Positions 35,731-48,058 are shown, counted from the first letter of the stretch. The stretch is 64,000 nucleotides of DNA from Parascedosporium putredinis (GCA_949357655.1 CASHTG010000017.1:1364001-1428000), one strand, 5' to 3'. Notes: generated by a model from the sequence alone, not told the origin. Translations and numbers: made by a program.

Positions 35731-37122
35731 CTTGGTGTTGTTCAGGACCGCGTCCTGTCCGAGTCGGCGGCGTCAGAGATGGATGCACGTCTCAGTTCGT
35801 CTCCAGTGAGGGGGTAAAAGAAGTAGTTGGTGAAGCTTTCAAGAGGATGCGGAAATGAGGTTAGGTTAGGTGCGGGAAGTAGGATCGGGCGCAAATCGGG
35901 GGCACGACAGAAGGTTAGGCGGGCGGTCTGGGTCTAGTCGAAGCCAGCGCGGAGACACGTGGTGGGCGGTGGCGGGTAAGAAGAAAAAGCCGGTAAGGTT
36001 TGAACAGCTCGGCAGCAACAATAGCAAAGAGAAGTGGATCCGGCTAGAGAACAGAGGGCTATCCGTCAAAACAGAAAAATAACACCAGATCGGAGGAGAG
36101 CAGACAAAGGTTCAAAGAGAGCGGAGGTGAGGTTGCGCGCATGCGTGGTCAAAGAGCCTGATGATGATTTCCCCGCCAAACTGGAGCTCACCTTTTCTGA
36201 CTGGCGATTGAGAATCGGGCACGTACGAAGTACTTGCGCATAACACTCTGGCACTGTGACTGTGGCTTCACAGTGCATATTTCATAATGTATCCATGAAT
36301 GCACTGTCAATGTGGCTTGTCACGTGTGGCGGTGCGGTTGTGGCGAGTGAGTATGGGTTTTCTTCTGCCAGTGGAGATCGCCTGGTGGCTAGAGACGGAA
36401 AACGGAACCGAGCTAGAGACCAGAAGAGGGAGCCCGGTGGCTGAGCTTGATTCCAAAAGCTTGTCCAAGTCCAGGCTAGTCAGCACGTCTGGGAGGGAAT
36501 TAGAGGTGAGCTAGTGCGACGACAGATCGCTACGTCGCCAATTACATCATTCTACCTCACTCGTGTGCGCATCTCAAGCCTCCCAACGTTTCATTAGCTC
36601 TGGCTCTTCGAACAAGCAAGGGTGGGGAGTCCTCCCTCGAGTTCAAATCAAGAGAGATAAATAAAAGACCATGATTCCTCTCCCCTTCGCCCCCAGCTCT
36701 TGACATCTTCGTAATCTCTAGCAGCGTTCTCCATTCCATTATTTCGGAGCAGTATTAACCTTTTGCTTCCCTTGGTCCTGCTGTGCTGCTGCCCGTCTCA
36801 CATTCACGCCCTCCCTCCGCCAGTGACCCCGGTCCTTGTCTCAGCCAACTCCCGACTCCAGCGAATCCTGTTTCGGAAGCCAATCGAGCCCAGCTGGCCA
36901 CGACAACAACCCACCCATTCTCGCCAGAGCCCAAGCCTCTACTTTTTAACCACATCTTTCCACGGCAGCCTTTGCAAAGAGTTCTCTCCTTTTCAATTGC
37001 TAGTCTCGAGCTGTCCTTTTACGCCTAGACTTTCCATTAAAAGGTCGCCATCGGAAAAAGAGGGACAAAAAAGCCGGCACTCTTCATCCCCAAATCATCT
37101 CGATTGAGCAAGAAACGTCAAG
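35731..37122. other. divergent promoter region between DCP2 and the DUF4112 gene
   Basis: A bidirectional intergenic region with no supported ORF. From about 36,700 it is pyrimidine-rich and is probably the 5' leader of the plus-strand gene. CACTGTGAC/CACTGTCA-like short repeats occur at about 36,250-36,315. Confidence 0.5.
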
Positions 37123-38129
37123 ATGACGAGCCTCGTCGCCAAGTGGGTGAGCAAGAAAATCCTGGCCGAATCTGTGCAAAATCAGTTCGGCACAGAGGTA
37201 AGTTTTGAGAGATGGAATCCCCCATCCGTTCGGCATCGGCCCCGCGGGTGGTACACTGCATGTACGCTAACCCATGATCCTTTGACAGGATCCGTACTTT
37301 GAGATGGTCCCGGCCACCCGGCTGGATGGCACACCAAATGGAAAATTCAAGAAGCGGAGAAAGGCTTTGCCGCCAGGCATCTCCAAGCACGATGCCAAAG
37401 TCCTCACCAAGGTCAAGAGGCGGGCATACCGCCTTGACATGGCGCTATTCAGTTGTTGCGGTGTCCGGTTTGGCTGGTCCAGCGTGATTGGTATCATTCC
37501 TGCGTAAGTTTATACCGTACCTGACCTGGGCTATAGTATCGCGAGATTCACATAAATGCTAACGATAAGAGAATAGGATCGGAGACGTTTTCGATGCGTT
37601 TCTGGCCATGATGGTCTTGCGCACTTGCATGACCGTAGACGGCGGCATCCCCGCCACCCTCAAGACCAAGATGATGGCCAACATCATTTTCGACTTCGTC
37701 ATCGGCATCGTCCCGTTTGTCGGCGACGTCATGGACGCCGTGTTCAAGGCCAACAGCCGAAACGCCGCGCTGCTCGAAGCCCACCTTCGCGAGAAGGGCA
37801 AGAAGGAACTTCGCAAGAGCGGATTGCCGATTCCGGAAGTCGACCCTAGTCTGCCCGAGGAGTTTGATAGGACTCAGCGCGATGACCTCCCCGAGTACAC
37901 CGAGAGCCAGCCCGGCCGACACGAGAGGATGACAACCGGCACTCGGCAGGAAGGACGTGCCCGCCCAGCAGCTGCCACTCCTCCCGCCGCTAGAGTTCGC
38001 AAGGAAAACAGAAGCTGGTGGACCTACTTTAGCAGGCCTCGGAATACCGACCTGGAGATGGGCCAAGGCGACCAGAGTGCCACGGTGGACCCAAAGGCTC
38101 ACGGAAACCATACCGAGCGAACGAGGTAG
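37123..38129 (+). CDS. DUF4112 domain protein
   Basis: 280 aa in three exons: 37,123-37,197, 37,289-37,503 and 37,577-38,129, with introns of 91 and 73 nt and clean GTAAGT donors. All frames agree without correction. The central region matches the DUF4112 pattern seen in fungi and bacteria: FGWSSVIGIIPAIGDVFDAF, an intervening amphipathic stretch, then NIIFDFVIGIVPFVGDVMD and FKANSRNAALLEAHL. The two hydrophobic G-x-x-P-x-x-G-D segments suggest membrane association. The tail is Pro/Arg-rich and charged. The family's biochemical role is not known to me. ATG 37,123 (gtcaagATGacg) is the first in-frame start and follows in-frame upstream stops. Confidence 0.87.
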
Positions 38130-39270
38130 CAAGCCGCCGTATCCAACGATGCATCTATCAACATGTCCTTGAAAGAATTCCAACATGATATCCCCTTTGT
38201 TCACGAGATTCCCGGTTCAAAACATTGGTTTTCTTTTTCTTTTCCATCACTTTCTTTTGCAGCAATCTTTGTAATCTCCTTTTTCTCTTAGTTATGACTT
38301 ATGGCAAATCTAAGGTGGGCTTGGTTGAGGTAACAAAGGTTCAGGGTCGGGTTTGGGTCACGTTCTCTAATGTCGTGTTTTTATTTTCCCCTTATGGTTC
38401 TTTTCCCCTTGGACCACACCAGGCAGATCAAGAACGTCTTTTAAAACTATTAGATTAGATATACGGCGTGGGAATAAAAAGATATACCCCTTCCCATTCA
38501 GGTTTGGCTCGCACCACTACCTCTTCCTCCCTTCGCTCCCCAACTTCCGTGACGTCCGCTTCCCAATCATCACACGGGATACATTTCAGGGTCAATCCAA
38601 ACTTCTCTTGGCTTTGAAACAGTTCTTTCTAGAGAGGTGCCAACATAGGTAGTACTCGTCTAGCTTCTACATTTCCCCAGTCGCTGGCTAGTCGACTCAT
38701 CTTAGCTACATCATCTGCCCCATACAGACACGAGTAGTCCACGAGGAACGATGGATGGACATTAATACACAGAACTGTGGGATGGTAACACTGAAACTGC
38801 TGCGAAAGGATCTGGATGCAGAGATGACATCAAACCCGGATTCTGGTGCGGCCAAGTCCAGGTCAGCAAATGTGGGCCAATCAGAGGGAATGCGGTCTCT
38901 CAAACGGGCTAGTTACACGCGCGCGCCTCGCCGAACAAAAATTGAAGGGAACATCAATAACTTCAAACCTCCCTTCGAAAGAGAGTCGTAATTCACTGAT
39001 CCATCATTGAAGCATCATTAATCTCTGAACTCGGAAATCCTAGCAATCCTACTACATGGATTGAAAAATATAAACTCTGTTGAACAACATTGAACAAAGA
39101 AAACAGTCGTCATGGACATTACATGCGGGTTTATACTCCCCTGCCGTACTCGGCACCCGCTCTTGTGCGTATATGTAACATACGTCGAAAGCAATAGATA
39201 ACATTGAAATCCAAACATCCACACCAAACCAAACCAACCTCCCCGGATTGTGCATGTGGCAAAATAATCA
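38130..39270. other. intergenic region, convergent 3' ends
   Basis: Holds the T-rich 3' region of the DUF4112 gene (38,220-38,420) and the 3' side of the Cys-rich minus-strand gene. No ORF is supported. An ACGCGCGCG-type CpG run occurs near 38,918. Confidence 0.5.
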
Positions 39271-40128
39271 TTAGCAGTAGCTGTACATATCCTCAAAGTG
39301 GTCCGCGCAATACCCCGTCAGCTCCTTTTTACCCTGCTTGCCACAACCCCAAATCTTGCACATGTGCACCTTGCAGAACCGCGCGATGACGCGGTCCTTG
39401 CTCACGATGGGAGTCTCGGCAGCGGCGGCGGCTGCGTCCACACCGTCATCCGCCGACGGGTTGCCGCCCGGCTTTCCACGGCAGTTCGTAGCCTTTTGCG
39501 GGGCCTTCTTCCTATACACCAAGGTCGCCGCGGCTCGTTTGTGCGTGCACTTTTGGACGCGCACCCGTGGTCCTCGCAGTATCCGCCCCAGGCCCGCGCC
39601 GGCCTGACGCAGTCTTCGCTGCGGCACGTGTCCTGCCTGCAGTAGGACGAGCCCGCGATTCGAGCGTTACCGCAGTGGAAGCCGCATTGCTTCTTCGCCG
39701 GCTCGTAGTAGCGGACGGGGACGGCAAAGGCGCGGGGATTTGAGGACGGGAGGGCCGTAGTGGTCGCCGCGGCTGTGGCGGTGCGAGGGGCGCGAGGAGC
39801 CCGAAGAGGAAGAAGATTTAGTAGAGGAGGATGACGCGTTGGACGGGGACCCCGTCGGGCGGTAGGCTTTGGGGACCTGCCGGGGTGCGGGGGTAGGGGG
39901 TGTTGAGGCGAAGCCTGGGGGAGGAGCTCGCGACGCTGGTATCGATGCTGAGGCCCTGGGGGCTGGTTTTCTGGGCGCCGGCCTTTGATTCGGGTGGAGC
40001 TGGAAGTCGGGCAGCTGCTGGTAATACGGGAGATGTTGCGGATGTGGGATATGCGGAAAGTGCGGAAAGTGAGGATATTGAGGAAAGTGGGGGAACTGGG
40101 GGAAGCGGGACGCCTGGGGAAAGTTCAT
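39271..40128 (-). CDS. Cys-rich protein with N-terminal FPHFP repeats, function unknown
   Basis: About 286 aa when three bases are restored. ATG 40,128 opens an unusual head of alternating Phe/Pro/His (FPQFPHFPQYPHFPHFPHIP), then a Pro/Ser-rich linker with a poly-Ser stretch. The C-terminal half is Cys/His-rich: KKQCGFHCGNARIAGSSYC, CRSEDC, GYCEDHGC, QKCTHK, CKVHMCKIWGCG, and YCADHF before the end MYSYC. The spaced C-x2-5-C and C-x2-H pairs suggest several zinc-binding knuckles. The frame must be repaired by a lost GC dinucleotide at about 39,731-39,735 and one lost G near 39,556-39,560. I recognise no named family. Zinc binding is inference. No intron is needed. Confidence 0.62.
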
Positions 40129-40290
40129 GGTGTTGGAAACGACGGGGAGCTCTGTGGTCGGCTACTGGTTCTCTTGTTGATGCTTTGCCTTCAAGTGTGC
40201 GCCGAAGAGGACGAAGATTACTGAATCCGCAAGAAAGGGTCAAGAGCCAGCTTGACTGCGATGCGAGACGACAAAGGGAAATGACAAAGG

Positions 40291-40326
40291 AAGAAAAGAA
40301 AAGAAAAGAAAAAAAGGAAAAGAAAC
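40291..40326. repeat. (AAAAG)n simple repeat
   Basis: Several near-perfect GAAAA/AAAAG units upstream of the Cys-rich gene on its promoter side. Exact copy number is uncertain because homopolymers appear undercounted in this sequence. Confidence 0.8.
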
Positions 40327-41466
40327 AATAGTTTAACTCATCAGATGGTTGTCACAATGTCATGAGAACTGGTGATGGATTCAAGGCGGGTATAAATCAA
40401 CCTTTATACCGGAGTGTGGCCCCTATTGTATCAATCGTTCCTTGCACCTCTGCTCGCCTGGATCCCACCAACTGCCTTATCAAGCGTGTTGGTGTCGAGA
40501 ACCGGGATATTTTTAGGGGAATAAAGAAATAAATGGAGGCAAAAAACCCGGGGATTTGGGTATTGGTGATGTGCTGAAACGCACAAGGGCCGCAAAGTCG
40601 GGCCAACATCACGGGCGAGGCTGCTGCGCCTGGCCAAACTCCCACCCCGTGCCGGGCGGCTAGCGATACCATCTCCACAGAGCGCAAGCGGGATTCGAGC
40701 AAGAAGCGTTTGAAAGGCCCACGGTCACATGGCCAGGCGACCGAGTACACCATTGCTGCAAGTTCAAGTCTGGTACTCGTCAATTTGGCGTAGCCGTACT
40801 ATCAGGTGCAAGCCTTGCACCGGGTTCGTCAATGAAGTACGTCTGCGGGACACGGCGGCGCATTCGACCACATATCGTTTCGAAGGCGGCCAGTATCTGG
40901 GCCAGACACGACCAACGGCTTATTCGAAACATTTCGAGGATTCATGGTGAGATGTGATGGGATTTATCAGTGTGTCGATTTTACTTTCACTTTTTTTCTT
41001 TTCTTTTCTTTTACTGAGATAGGCGCCACGCCGGCTGGTACATGGTCACGATGGAACGGCGCGGCGCGGCGAGATCCATTAGATTCCTGTTGGAGCTTCT
41101 TCGATGTTGGCTGATGGCATGTATGGCTCGAAGTGGGGAGATGGGGCCAGCTCGTGGATGGGATACACACAATGAACAACGATTACCAAAGATGAGAGTG
41201 GCGCTGAGAAATCTATTCTAATCCGAGTGGGAAACAAAAAAGGTGGGGGTTAAAAAAAAAAGGTCTCTGCGGATTCTCACTCCAGAGACAAAGTGGGCCA
41301 CGCTCAGCACGGATTTAGCAGTGATGCCCCCACAAAAGCAAGCTGACGGAACTTTTATTCTTTGTTCCTTGTGCTCGTTCGTGCTTGTGCTTTGTGCCGC
41401 CCCGCGGACGTGCAGTGTCACCCCGTACCTCCCAAGCCCTCTCTCGGGTTTGCAGATCTCGTGATG

Positions 41467-43160
41467 ACGCGTGAATGCGGGCGGAAACGGATATACACTA
41501 GAGGGCAAGACTGTTCTTTGCTTACTGGGGAAAGAGGGTGGGTTGGGAAAACCACTTTGAAGGTTGAGTCGAAGGAAAGACGCGTCTTGACGCGTCAATG
41601 GAAACGGAAATGCATCGGAGCTTTCTTTCGTCAACGCTGCAGTCACCGGTAGGGGCTTGGCCCCAATGCTTGATGAGGGCAGGGGGATAGAATGGCGGGG
41701 AAAGGAATAGCTGGAGAGTCGAGAGTGGAGGCATCTCAAGAAGACAGGGTGGTTTGCGGCCAATGGATCGGGCTAGACACGATATATTCCCGGGCTCCGA
41801 AAGCGCAAATGACGTTGGGTAATGAAGGGTGCCTCATCCTCTGCCATGGCGTGGCGGTGGTATGGGAAGATCAAGAGATTGATTAGATCTTGACCCATCG
41901 CATCATGGACCTGAGGTACCCCATAGCATCCTTCGGTGACCGATCCTAGTCACTTTTAATATATGTACATTTGCGAAACGAAACGGGTTGCCCCCCCCGC
42001 GCGCCCTCCTGGAGTACCCCTTTGACAAGGCTGTCCAGTTTTCCGTACTTCCGACCTCACATGTTTCCACTTTAGTACCTGGGCCGACCCATCGCGGCGT
42101 TCTTGGGGCGTTCACAGCCTGCATATGCGTGCGTGCATGATACCCGGGGCCGGGTGAGGATGCTCCGCTCATGACTCAACTACTGTCAACAAAATGGCAT
42201 CGGCGCGCATCGAGTGGAGTTCGTCTCAGGCCAGAAAGAGGGATGAGCTACTACCAGTGGAGCCGGGCAAGCTTCCAGCCGGGGAGGGGAAGCACGATGA
42301 TGGTGGCATCTTGGGAGAGCTCTTGTGAAAAGCTTGGAAAGTTTCGGCCTAGAGCTTACGACGTGGGTCCTTTGGGCAGGTGCAAGGTACAAATTGATCC
42401 ATTCCATAGATAACTTCAAGTGCTCAGAATGGACCCATCCGCGGAAGTCCATTAATCAATGTACTCCACAGTAGCAGCTTGCCCTCCCATCTGGGAGGCA
42501 AGAGGTAGAGAGACGCGCTCTGGGAACGAGGGGAAGACGCGTGCCATTAAACTGGAACTAGGTGTGTGGCAAGGCCGCAAAATGTCTGAGAACTCCGAGC
42601 TTCGGAAGTGCTTTGAAAGGAGCCTGCTGGACTTTTCCTCCCCTTCTTTCCTGTGTGTCCGAGAAATAATAATAATGGCGTATTAATCAATTTGTTTCGT
42701 TCCAGGAAGCTAGGCCGATCCAAGCTGCGGCGGTGGCAGCTTTGAATCCCAAGCGAGTCGATACAGTGGATCCATCCTGTTGCTCGTAAATTGTGGACGG
42801 AGAGATGGACGGCAATCTTGCCAAAATGGAGCTCAAGCGGGTCGGTTCAATTGAGTGGGTGCAATGGGCGGCGCAGTGGATGGATCAGAAAATACAAAAA
42901 TTGAGGGACAGCATTTCACAAAGGCCCAGCCTCGAATTGCCCTGGTCTGCCAGCCCAGAAAGAGCCGCTTGGCTTCGGCGAAAACACGAAAACTCGACTG
43001 GGATTCGTCAGGAGCTCCACCGAATGGGTGGCAGGGACAGAGGGAATCCGGTATCACTGGAGCAATTGGAACCGCGGGCTCCTTTCTGTGCTCCGTGCTC
43101 CGTGTCCCCATCCTTGCTGCCCCTGGAGACTGGATTTGGGAGCTGAGGTACCAGACGCGT
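41467..43160. promoter_or_regulatory. cluster of MCB-like ACGCGT sites upstream of RNR2
   Basis: ACGCGT occurs at 41,467-41,472, 41,580-41,585, 41,590-41,595, 42,537-42,542 and 43,155-43,160. ACGCGT is the MluI cell-cycle box bound by MBF-type (Mbp1/Res) factors, which drive S-phase genes including RNR genes in yeasts. The sites are 1-2.6 kb from the start codon, so a role is inference. Confidence 0.4.
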
Positions 43161-43782
43161 CCGGCGTTTGGCGTTTGGTGGGCTGGTGGGCTGGCTGGCT
43201 AGCCAACTTCATTCTCGGGCTATTCCTACGAGGCTTGAACGTAAGAACCTGCCCCACTGTGCTCCAAGCAACAAGCCAGAGGTTTCGACGACGGAATTGG
43301 AGTTTGTGAGCCATTGATCAATAAGCTTAGATCGTCAAGAGCATGAAATGCATCTATACTGGTAACTGAGCATGCAATTGACCTCTCGTCGAGGTGTTTT
43401 GCGAGGGATGCAAGATCGATCCATCATCAGTTGATGGTACGTCAATTGGAACTAGCGCTAGAACCCGGAATGTGGAAGTGCGAGAACGGACTGGCTTGAC
43501 TGGGTACATGTGAAGCAATGTACCTCGAGTGAACCTTTGAAGAACGTGGGAGCAGGACGTGAAGCACCAGACATCAATTGCGGTGCAACGGAGAGCTCAT
43601 GCGCGATCAGCTCAATTAAGGGCACATCCCTGTACATGAACGAGGGTATTATGGATGGGTTTGGATGGCCTGGATGGATGTCCCCAGTGGTTCCCCACCC
43701 TTCAATGTTCCTAACCCCCTTCTCCTTGGCCACCCCTGCCATTACACCCACCACCCACTTAACGCCTTTTTTTCGCGCCAAA

Positions 43783-43788
43783 ACGCGT
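43783..43788. promoter_or_regulatory. MCB-like ACGCGT site in the RNR2 proximal promoter
   Basis: ACGCGT (context AAAACGCGTCTTTT, the classic flanks of an MluI cell-cycle box) lies 331 bp before the RNR2 ATG. It is the best placed of the sites, and another lies in RNR2 intron 1 at 44,161-44,166. Confidence 0.5.
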
Positions 43789-44113
43789 CTTTTCTGCTCC
43801 AGTTTTTTCGCCACCCACATTACTCAATACACGTCCACGCCTGTGCACTACGTCCTGCACGTCCCACGTTGCTCTTCACGTCTTTCGTGTTTTAGTATTT
43901 AACAGCTCAAACCTGCCTCCCCCAATCCCAAGCTACCATTTTCCTCATCCCCATTCTCAACCCCAAGCTCAGCTTTGTTGGACAATACCAAGAAGAAACA
44001 GAAAAAGGCACATCTTCATCTTTGAAGGTTTCTTTAGTCTCGTTGCCTTGACATCTCTCTTTGCCTCTCTTTGCTCCTTCATCTTCTACATCATCCTCCC
44101 CTCATCCATCGCA

Positions 44114-45550
44114 ATGGCCGACATCACCCCTCCAAGCAGGTACGTCGCGTCGCGTCATCTACGCGTCTCGCGCACAAAGAGCTAACTCTTACACTTTTTC
44201 TTCCACATAGGCTGCCTCTGCTATCGAGTCCTTCAAGATGGAGTCCCCTGTCAAGAAGCTCGACTTCAACGTCGCTGATAAGGAGAACAACCCCGACGTC
44301 GCTGCCGTCGAGCAGATCAAGCCCGTCGTCGCCGAGGTCAAGAAGGTTCAGGAGTCCGCTGCCACTTCCGGCCTCAGGCCCGAGGAGGCCGACGAGCCCC
44401 TCCTCCAGGAGAACCCTCAGCGATTCGTCCTTTTCCCCATCAAGTACCACGAGGTAAGCCGCTGCCCCATCCGTCTATCTTGTTAGCTACACTCTCTGCT
44501 GGACCCTGATTCTAATGAACTCTCTCAATCTATAGATCTGGCAAATGTACAAGAAGGCCGAGGCCTCTTTCTGGACCGCCGAGGAGATTGATCTCTCCAA
44601 GGATCTCCACGACTGGAACAACAAGCTCAACGATGACGAGCAGTACTTCATCTCCCACATTCTCGCCTTCTTTGCCGCCTCCGACGGCATTGTAAACGAG
44701 AACCTCGTTGAGCGTTTCAGCGCCGAGGTCCAGATCCCCGAGGCCCGCTGCTTCTACGGCTTCCAGATCATGGTGGAGAACATCCACTCCGAGACCTACT
44801 CGCTCCTCATCGACACCTACGTCAGGGAGCCCGCCCAGAGGACCCACCTCTTCAATGCCATTGATACCAGTACGTTACATCGTCCATGAAGCTGTTTGTC
44901 CTCTAGTCAAGTGCCTTGCCGCTAACCTTTTTCCCTCTTTTCTAGTTCCCTGCATCCGCAAGAAGGCCGACTGGGCTCTCCGCTGGATCTCGGATCGCGA
45001 TGCTTCCTTTGGCCAGCGTCTCATTGCCTTTGCTGCCGTCGAGGGCATCTTCTTCAGCGGTGCTTTTGCCTCCATCTTTTGGCTCAAGAAGCGTGGTCTC
45101 ATGCCCGGCCTCACCTTCTCCAACGAGCTTATCTCTCGTGACGAGGGTCTTCACACCGACTTTGCCTGCCTTCTCTTGTCTCATCTCAAGCACCGCCCCA
45201 GCAAGGAGCTCGTCGAGCACATCATTACTGATGCCGTCACCATTGAGAAGGAGTTCCTCACCGAGGCCCTTCCTTGTGCCCTCCTTGGCATGAACTCGGC
45301 GTTGATGAAGCAGTACATTGAGTTCGTCGCCGACAGGCTCTTGGTTGCTCTCGGTAACGAGAAGGTCTACAAGTCGACCAACCCCTTTGACTTCATGGAG
45401 AACATCTCCCTCGGTGGCAAGACCAACTTCTTCGAGAAGCGTGTCGGTGACTACCAGAAGGCCGGTGTCATGGCCAGCACCAAGAAGAACGACCCAGATG
45501 CGGCTCAGAGCGGCGCCGACGACGCCTTTGCCTTTGATGAGGACTTTTAA
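44114..45550 (+). CDS. RNR2: ribonucleotide reductase small subunit (class Ia, R2)
   Basis: Houses the di-iron/tyrosyl radical cofactor that drives reduction of ribonucleotides to deoxyribonucleotides. 402 aa in four exons: 44,114-44,139, 44,211-44,453, 44,536-44,869 and 44,946-45,550. By alignment with mouse R2 from memory of its published ligands, the iron ligands are Asp140 (SDGIVNENL), Glu171 and His174 (ENIH), Glu234 (AAVEGIFF), Glu268 and His271 (SRDEGLH); the radical Tyr is Tyr178. The C-terminal AFAFDEDF is the R1-binding tail. The micro-exon 1 joins in frame only if C4 at 44,127-44,130 is really C5, giving MADITPSKQAASAIESFKM, a typical R2 start. It converges with SRP21. Confidence 0.98.
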
Positions 45551-46325
45551 ATCCTCCCCGTCTCCACAGTCAATATTGATCAGTAGACTGTTCTTGGTCA
45601 GGATCCCAGCCCTTGCACATATACCACGAACCCGCCCCACATCGAGTTCGAGTGCAACTGCAACTTCCTTAGGCTCGGGGATTCACGGCACCCCCTTATA
45701 TTTTTCCTTTGTTTAGGTTTTGGGTTATTTATTTTTTAAAGATGTGTGTACTCATCAGTACTACTACCAGGGCTATTCGGCGTTCTACAGGGTGCACATA
45801 GCACGGGCTTGTCTTTTTTCTCTCCTTTAGTCTTATTTCTCTGTGTTTTGTCATGAACGAAGGATGGGAGGTGGCATTTTGAATTGGGAATGGCTGTCGT
45901 TTATCACGATGGTTTGGGTTTACGGTGATATCCACGACGAAGGAAATGTACGCTACGGTTTAGTGAAAAAAATAATTCACCCTTGTTCATAAGTTCATCT
46001 TTTTCGCCTTTTTCTCTATGCTCGTTTCTCGTTTCCTACCCGTGATGACGCTTCCCTGCTGGCGTATCCCGAACCACCCGGAGCTCGGGTCGCTTTCTGT
46101 ACGATTCCCAGAGCGTCGAGGTAACTATCAAGGTAAGTGATGCCCAACATCATCGTCAAACACGGCTCTGCGCCATTAGTCCACGCATCGGTTTCAAAGC
46201 GAATGACCACCTAGCCCCAACTCTTGACACAATTTCTTTTGGTTTTTAGAATGGTTAGGTATGCAAGAAGAAAAAAGAAGAAGACGAACAGGGTCCAATC
46301 CCCCAAACTCTACCCAACGCCCCAC
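45551..46325. other. convergent 3' regions of RNR2 and SRP21
   Basis: No gene is supported. T-rich 3'UTR-like sequence lies at 45,700-45,740, and A-rich sequence at about 45,965-45,975. Confidence 0.55.
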
Positions 46326-46953
46326 TCATTTCTTGCCCTTCTTCTTCTTCTTGCCACCGCCGCCCCTCCCTGTCCTTGGCCCTGGCCCTGAGGCTGACCC
46401 TGCGGTCCTCCCTTGGCCGCGGCAGCGCGCCCTCGGCGGCTGGCTTCTCGGACTCGTCCGCCGCGGTAGCACCGGTGCCGAGCACGTCGTCCCGGGCACC
46501 CTGGAGGCCGGCCATGCCCTTGCTGAGCTTCCCGAGAACCTGGATGAGGCGGTTGACTTCGGCGGCCTTGGTAGTCTTGTACTTGAGGACGACGCCGCTG
46601 ACGGGGTCAAAGGTCTTGAGGGTGAGGTTGGCGCGGGGGCGCGCGGGGTGGCATCGGCGGAAGCGGAAGCGGAAGCGGCGGGGGCGGCAGGGGCGGGGGT
46701 GTCTTGGTCGGATTTTATGCGTGGGCGTTTTATGGAGTATTTTGTGGTTATGCGGGTCTGTTTTGGAGGTCCCCGGGGAGGAAGTTAGCAGCTTGCTTCA
46801 CGCCACGCGTTGAGGCAGGTAGGAGAGGAAGGACGAGGGTTGGGATTGGGATTGGGGTTTGTTCTGGCATACGGTGGTGGGGCGAGCCTCAATGAGGAGG
46901 ATGGACTGGTCGAACCATTCTTGCGAGGTCGCGAGGGGCTTTATTTTCGGCAT
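46326..46953 (-). CDS. SRP21: signal recognition particle subunit SRP9/SRP21
   Basis: Component of the SRP Alu-domain, which pauses translation during targeting to the ER. About 171 aa. Exon 1 (46,953-46,873) gives MPKIKPLATSQEWFDQSILL followed by IEARPTT. The intron is 46,872-46,758. Exon 2 gives TRITTKYSIKRPR, an Ala/Ser-repeat spacer, then LTLKTFDPVSGVVLKYKTTKAAEVNRL, the SRP9-21 core strand-helix. The tail is Gln/Gly-rich, ending GGGGKKKKKGKK, a basic tail common in fungal SRP21. Three -1 losses: G5 at 46,635-46,639, one within about 46,405-46,425, and C4 at 46,363-46,366. With them, total length is divisible by three. Confidence 0.9.
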
Positions 46954-48058
46954 TGTGGCGAGGAGGGGAGGTTGATCGAGGGGCTCCCGTGGGGAGGCGG
47001 GGGAGGTGGAGAGGGGTAGAGAGCGAGAGAGGACCAGGCGCTGCCCCTTTGAGACTGTTGGCTCCCTCGTTGCTGTCTGCTCTTTCTCGCTTTCTCTGTC
47101 TTGGGGAGGTAACTCGCTCGATGTGTGTGCGTGTGAGAGTGGGCGGTGGTGTCGTTGAGCCCCCTCTAGTAGGTGGGGGTGGGGGCGTCGTTTCGATGAA
47201 CCTGCTCAAAGCGCAGCGTATGGGGCGAGGGAACTGGAAATCCGTACGTGATCTCGAGGGATCGTAGGAAACGGAGTCGTAAAGGGGTGGGACGTCCTAT
47301 AGGCAAGGCTGTCGTCGGATGTTGGGAGAAAGGAACCTTGGCCGGGCTTTTGGCGTAGGAGATGGAGGGGTTTTGCGGGGCGGCCTTGCCTCGCTGTGTG
47401 GCTGTTTTTTTGCTTCTGGCGGCGGCGGGCAGGTGGTTTCTGGTGGGTGGGTTGAGACGGTTCTTTGTGGTTGGTGGGGGTGGGCGCAAATTGTGGGGCT
47501 GCACCGGCTTCGCTGCAGAGCCGCACAACGGCAGCACGAGACCAACAAAGGGAGCCCGATGACGAGGGCCTTGTCACGATATATACACATGGCCCAGAAG
47601 AATAAACTTGGTGGGCTAGGCTATTCTTCTTCAACGGTTCATATTGTGAGATGGGGGAGATTGGAAAGCTATATGCGCTCCCAGGCTTTGATTTCCGTCA
47701 ACCTCTACGAGGCATGGCGATAGGTCCGGGTTAGAGGTTGATCGCGCGTCATGGTAAGCGCTTGCTCGAGGCTCACACAGAGTTCCCTTCTAAGCCGAAA
47801 ATTCTTCCCAATGTGAAGAGATCTTAATCCTATTTTAGTGGTATAAACTCCCAACGCCAGTTCATGTCCCTCTACCGGGGTATATGATACACACTGATAC
47901 TAAAATCCCAACAATGCAAGCATGCGCTTTTTCATTTCCTTTGCACCTCTTTTTCTCAATATTTTTGCCTCTTTTCCCCTTGGTTGTTGTGCCCGTTTGC
48001 AAAGGAGTCACTTGACCCAAACCTCCTCTAGCCTAGGCCCCCAAGGGAAGGAGCTCCC
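46954..48058. other. intergenic region between SRP21 and SWD2
   Basis: Promoter side of SRP21 and the 3' side of SWD2. Minus-strand frames at 47,166-47,634 are Pro/Ser/Thr-rich, overlap one another and show no motif. GGTGGG-rich sequence lies at about 47,140-47,190. Confidence 0.5.

Larger units (their letters stand above)
40129..43900. other. long intergenic region upstream of RNR2
   Basis: 3.8 kb without a supported gene. It includes an (AAAAG)n tract at 40,291-40,326, a 7-bp inverted repeat CGAGTAC...GTACTCG near 40,740-40,775, and six ACGCGT hexamers in its right half (listed separately). Short minus-strand frames here have no motif. Confidence 0.5.

Noticed and set aside
40729..40780. 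tRNA-like CGAGTAC...GTACTCG hairpin with an AGTTCAAGTC loop
   Set aside because: The stem encloses only about 30 bases, with no D-arm, anticodon arm or RNA polymerase III box pair of the right spacing.
43510..43902. 130-codon plus-strand frame before RNR2
   Set aside because: It has a GTG start and no motif, and it overlaps the likely RNR2 promoter and leader.
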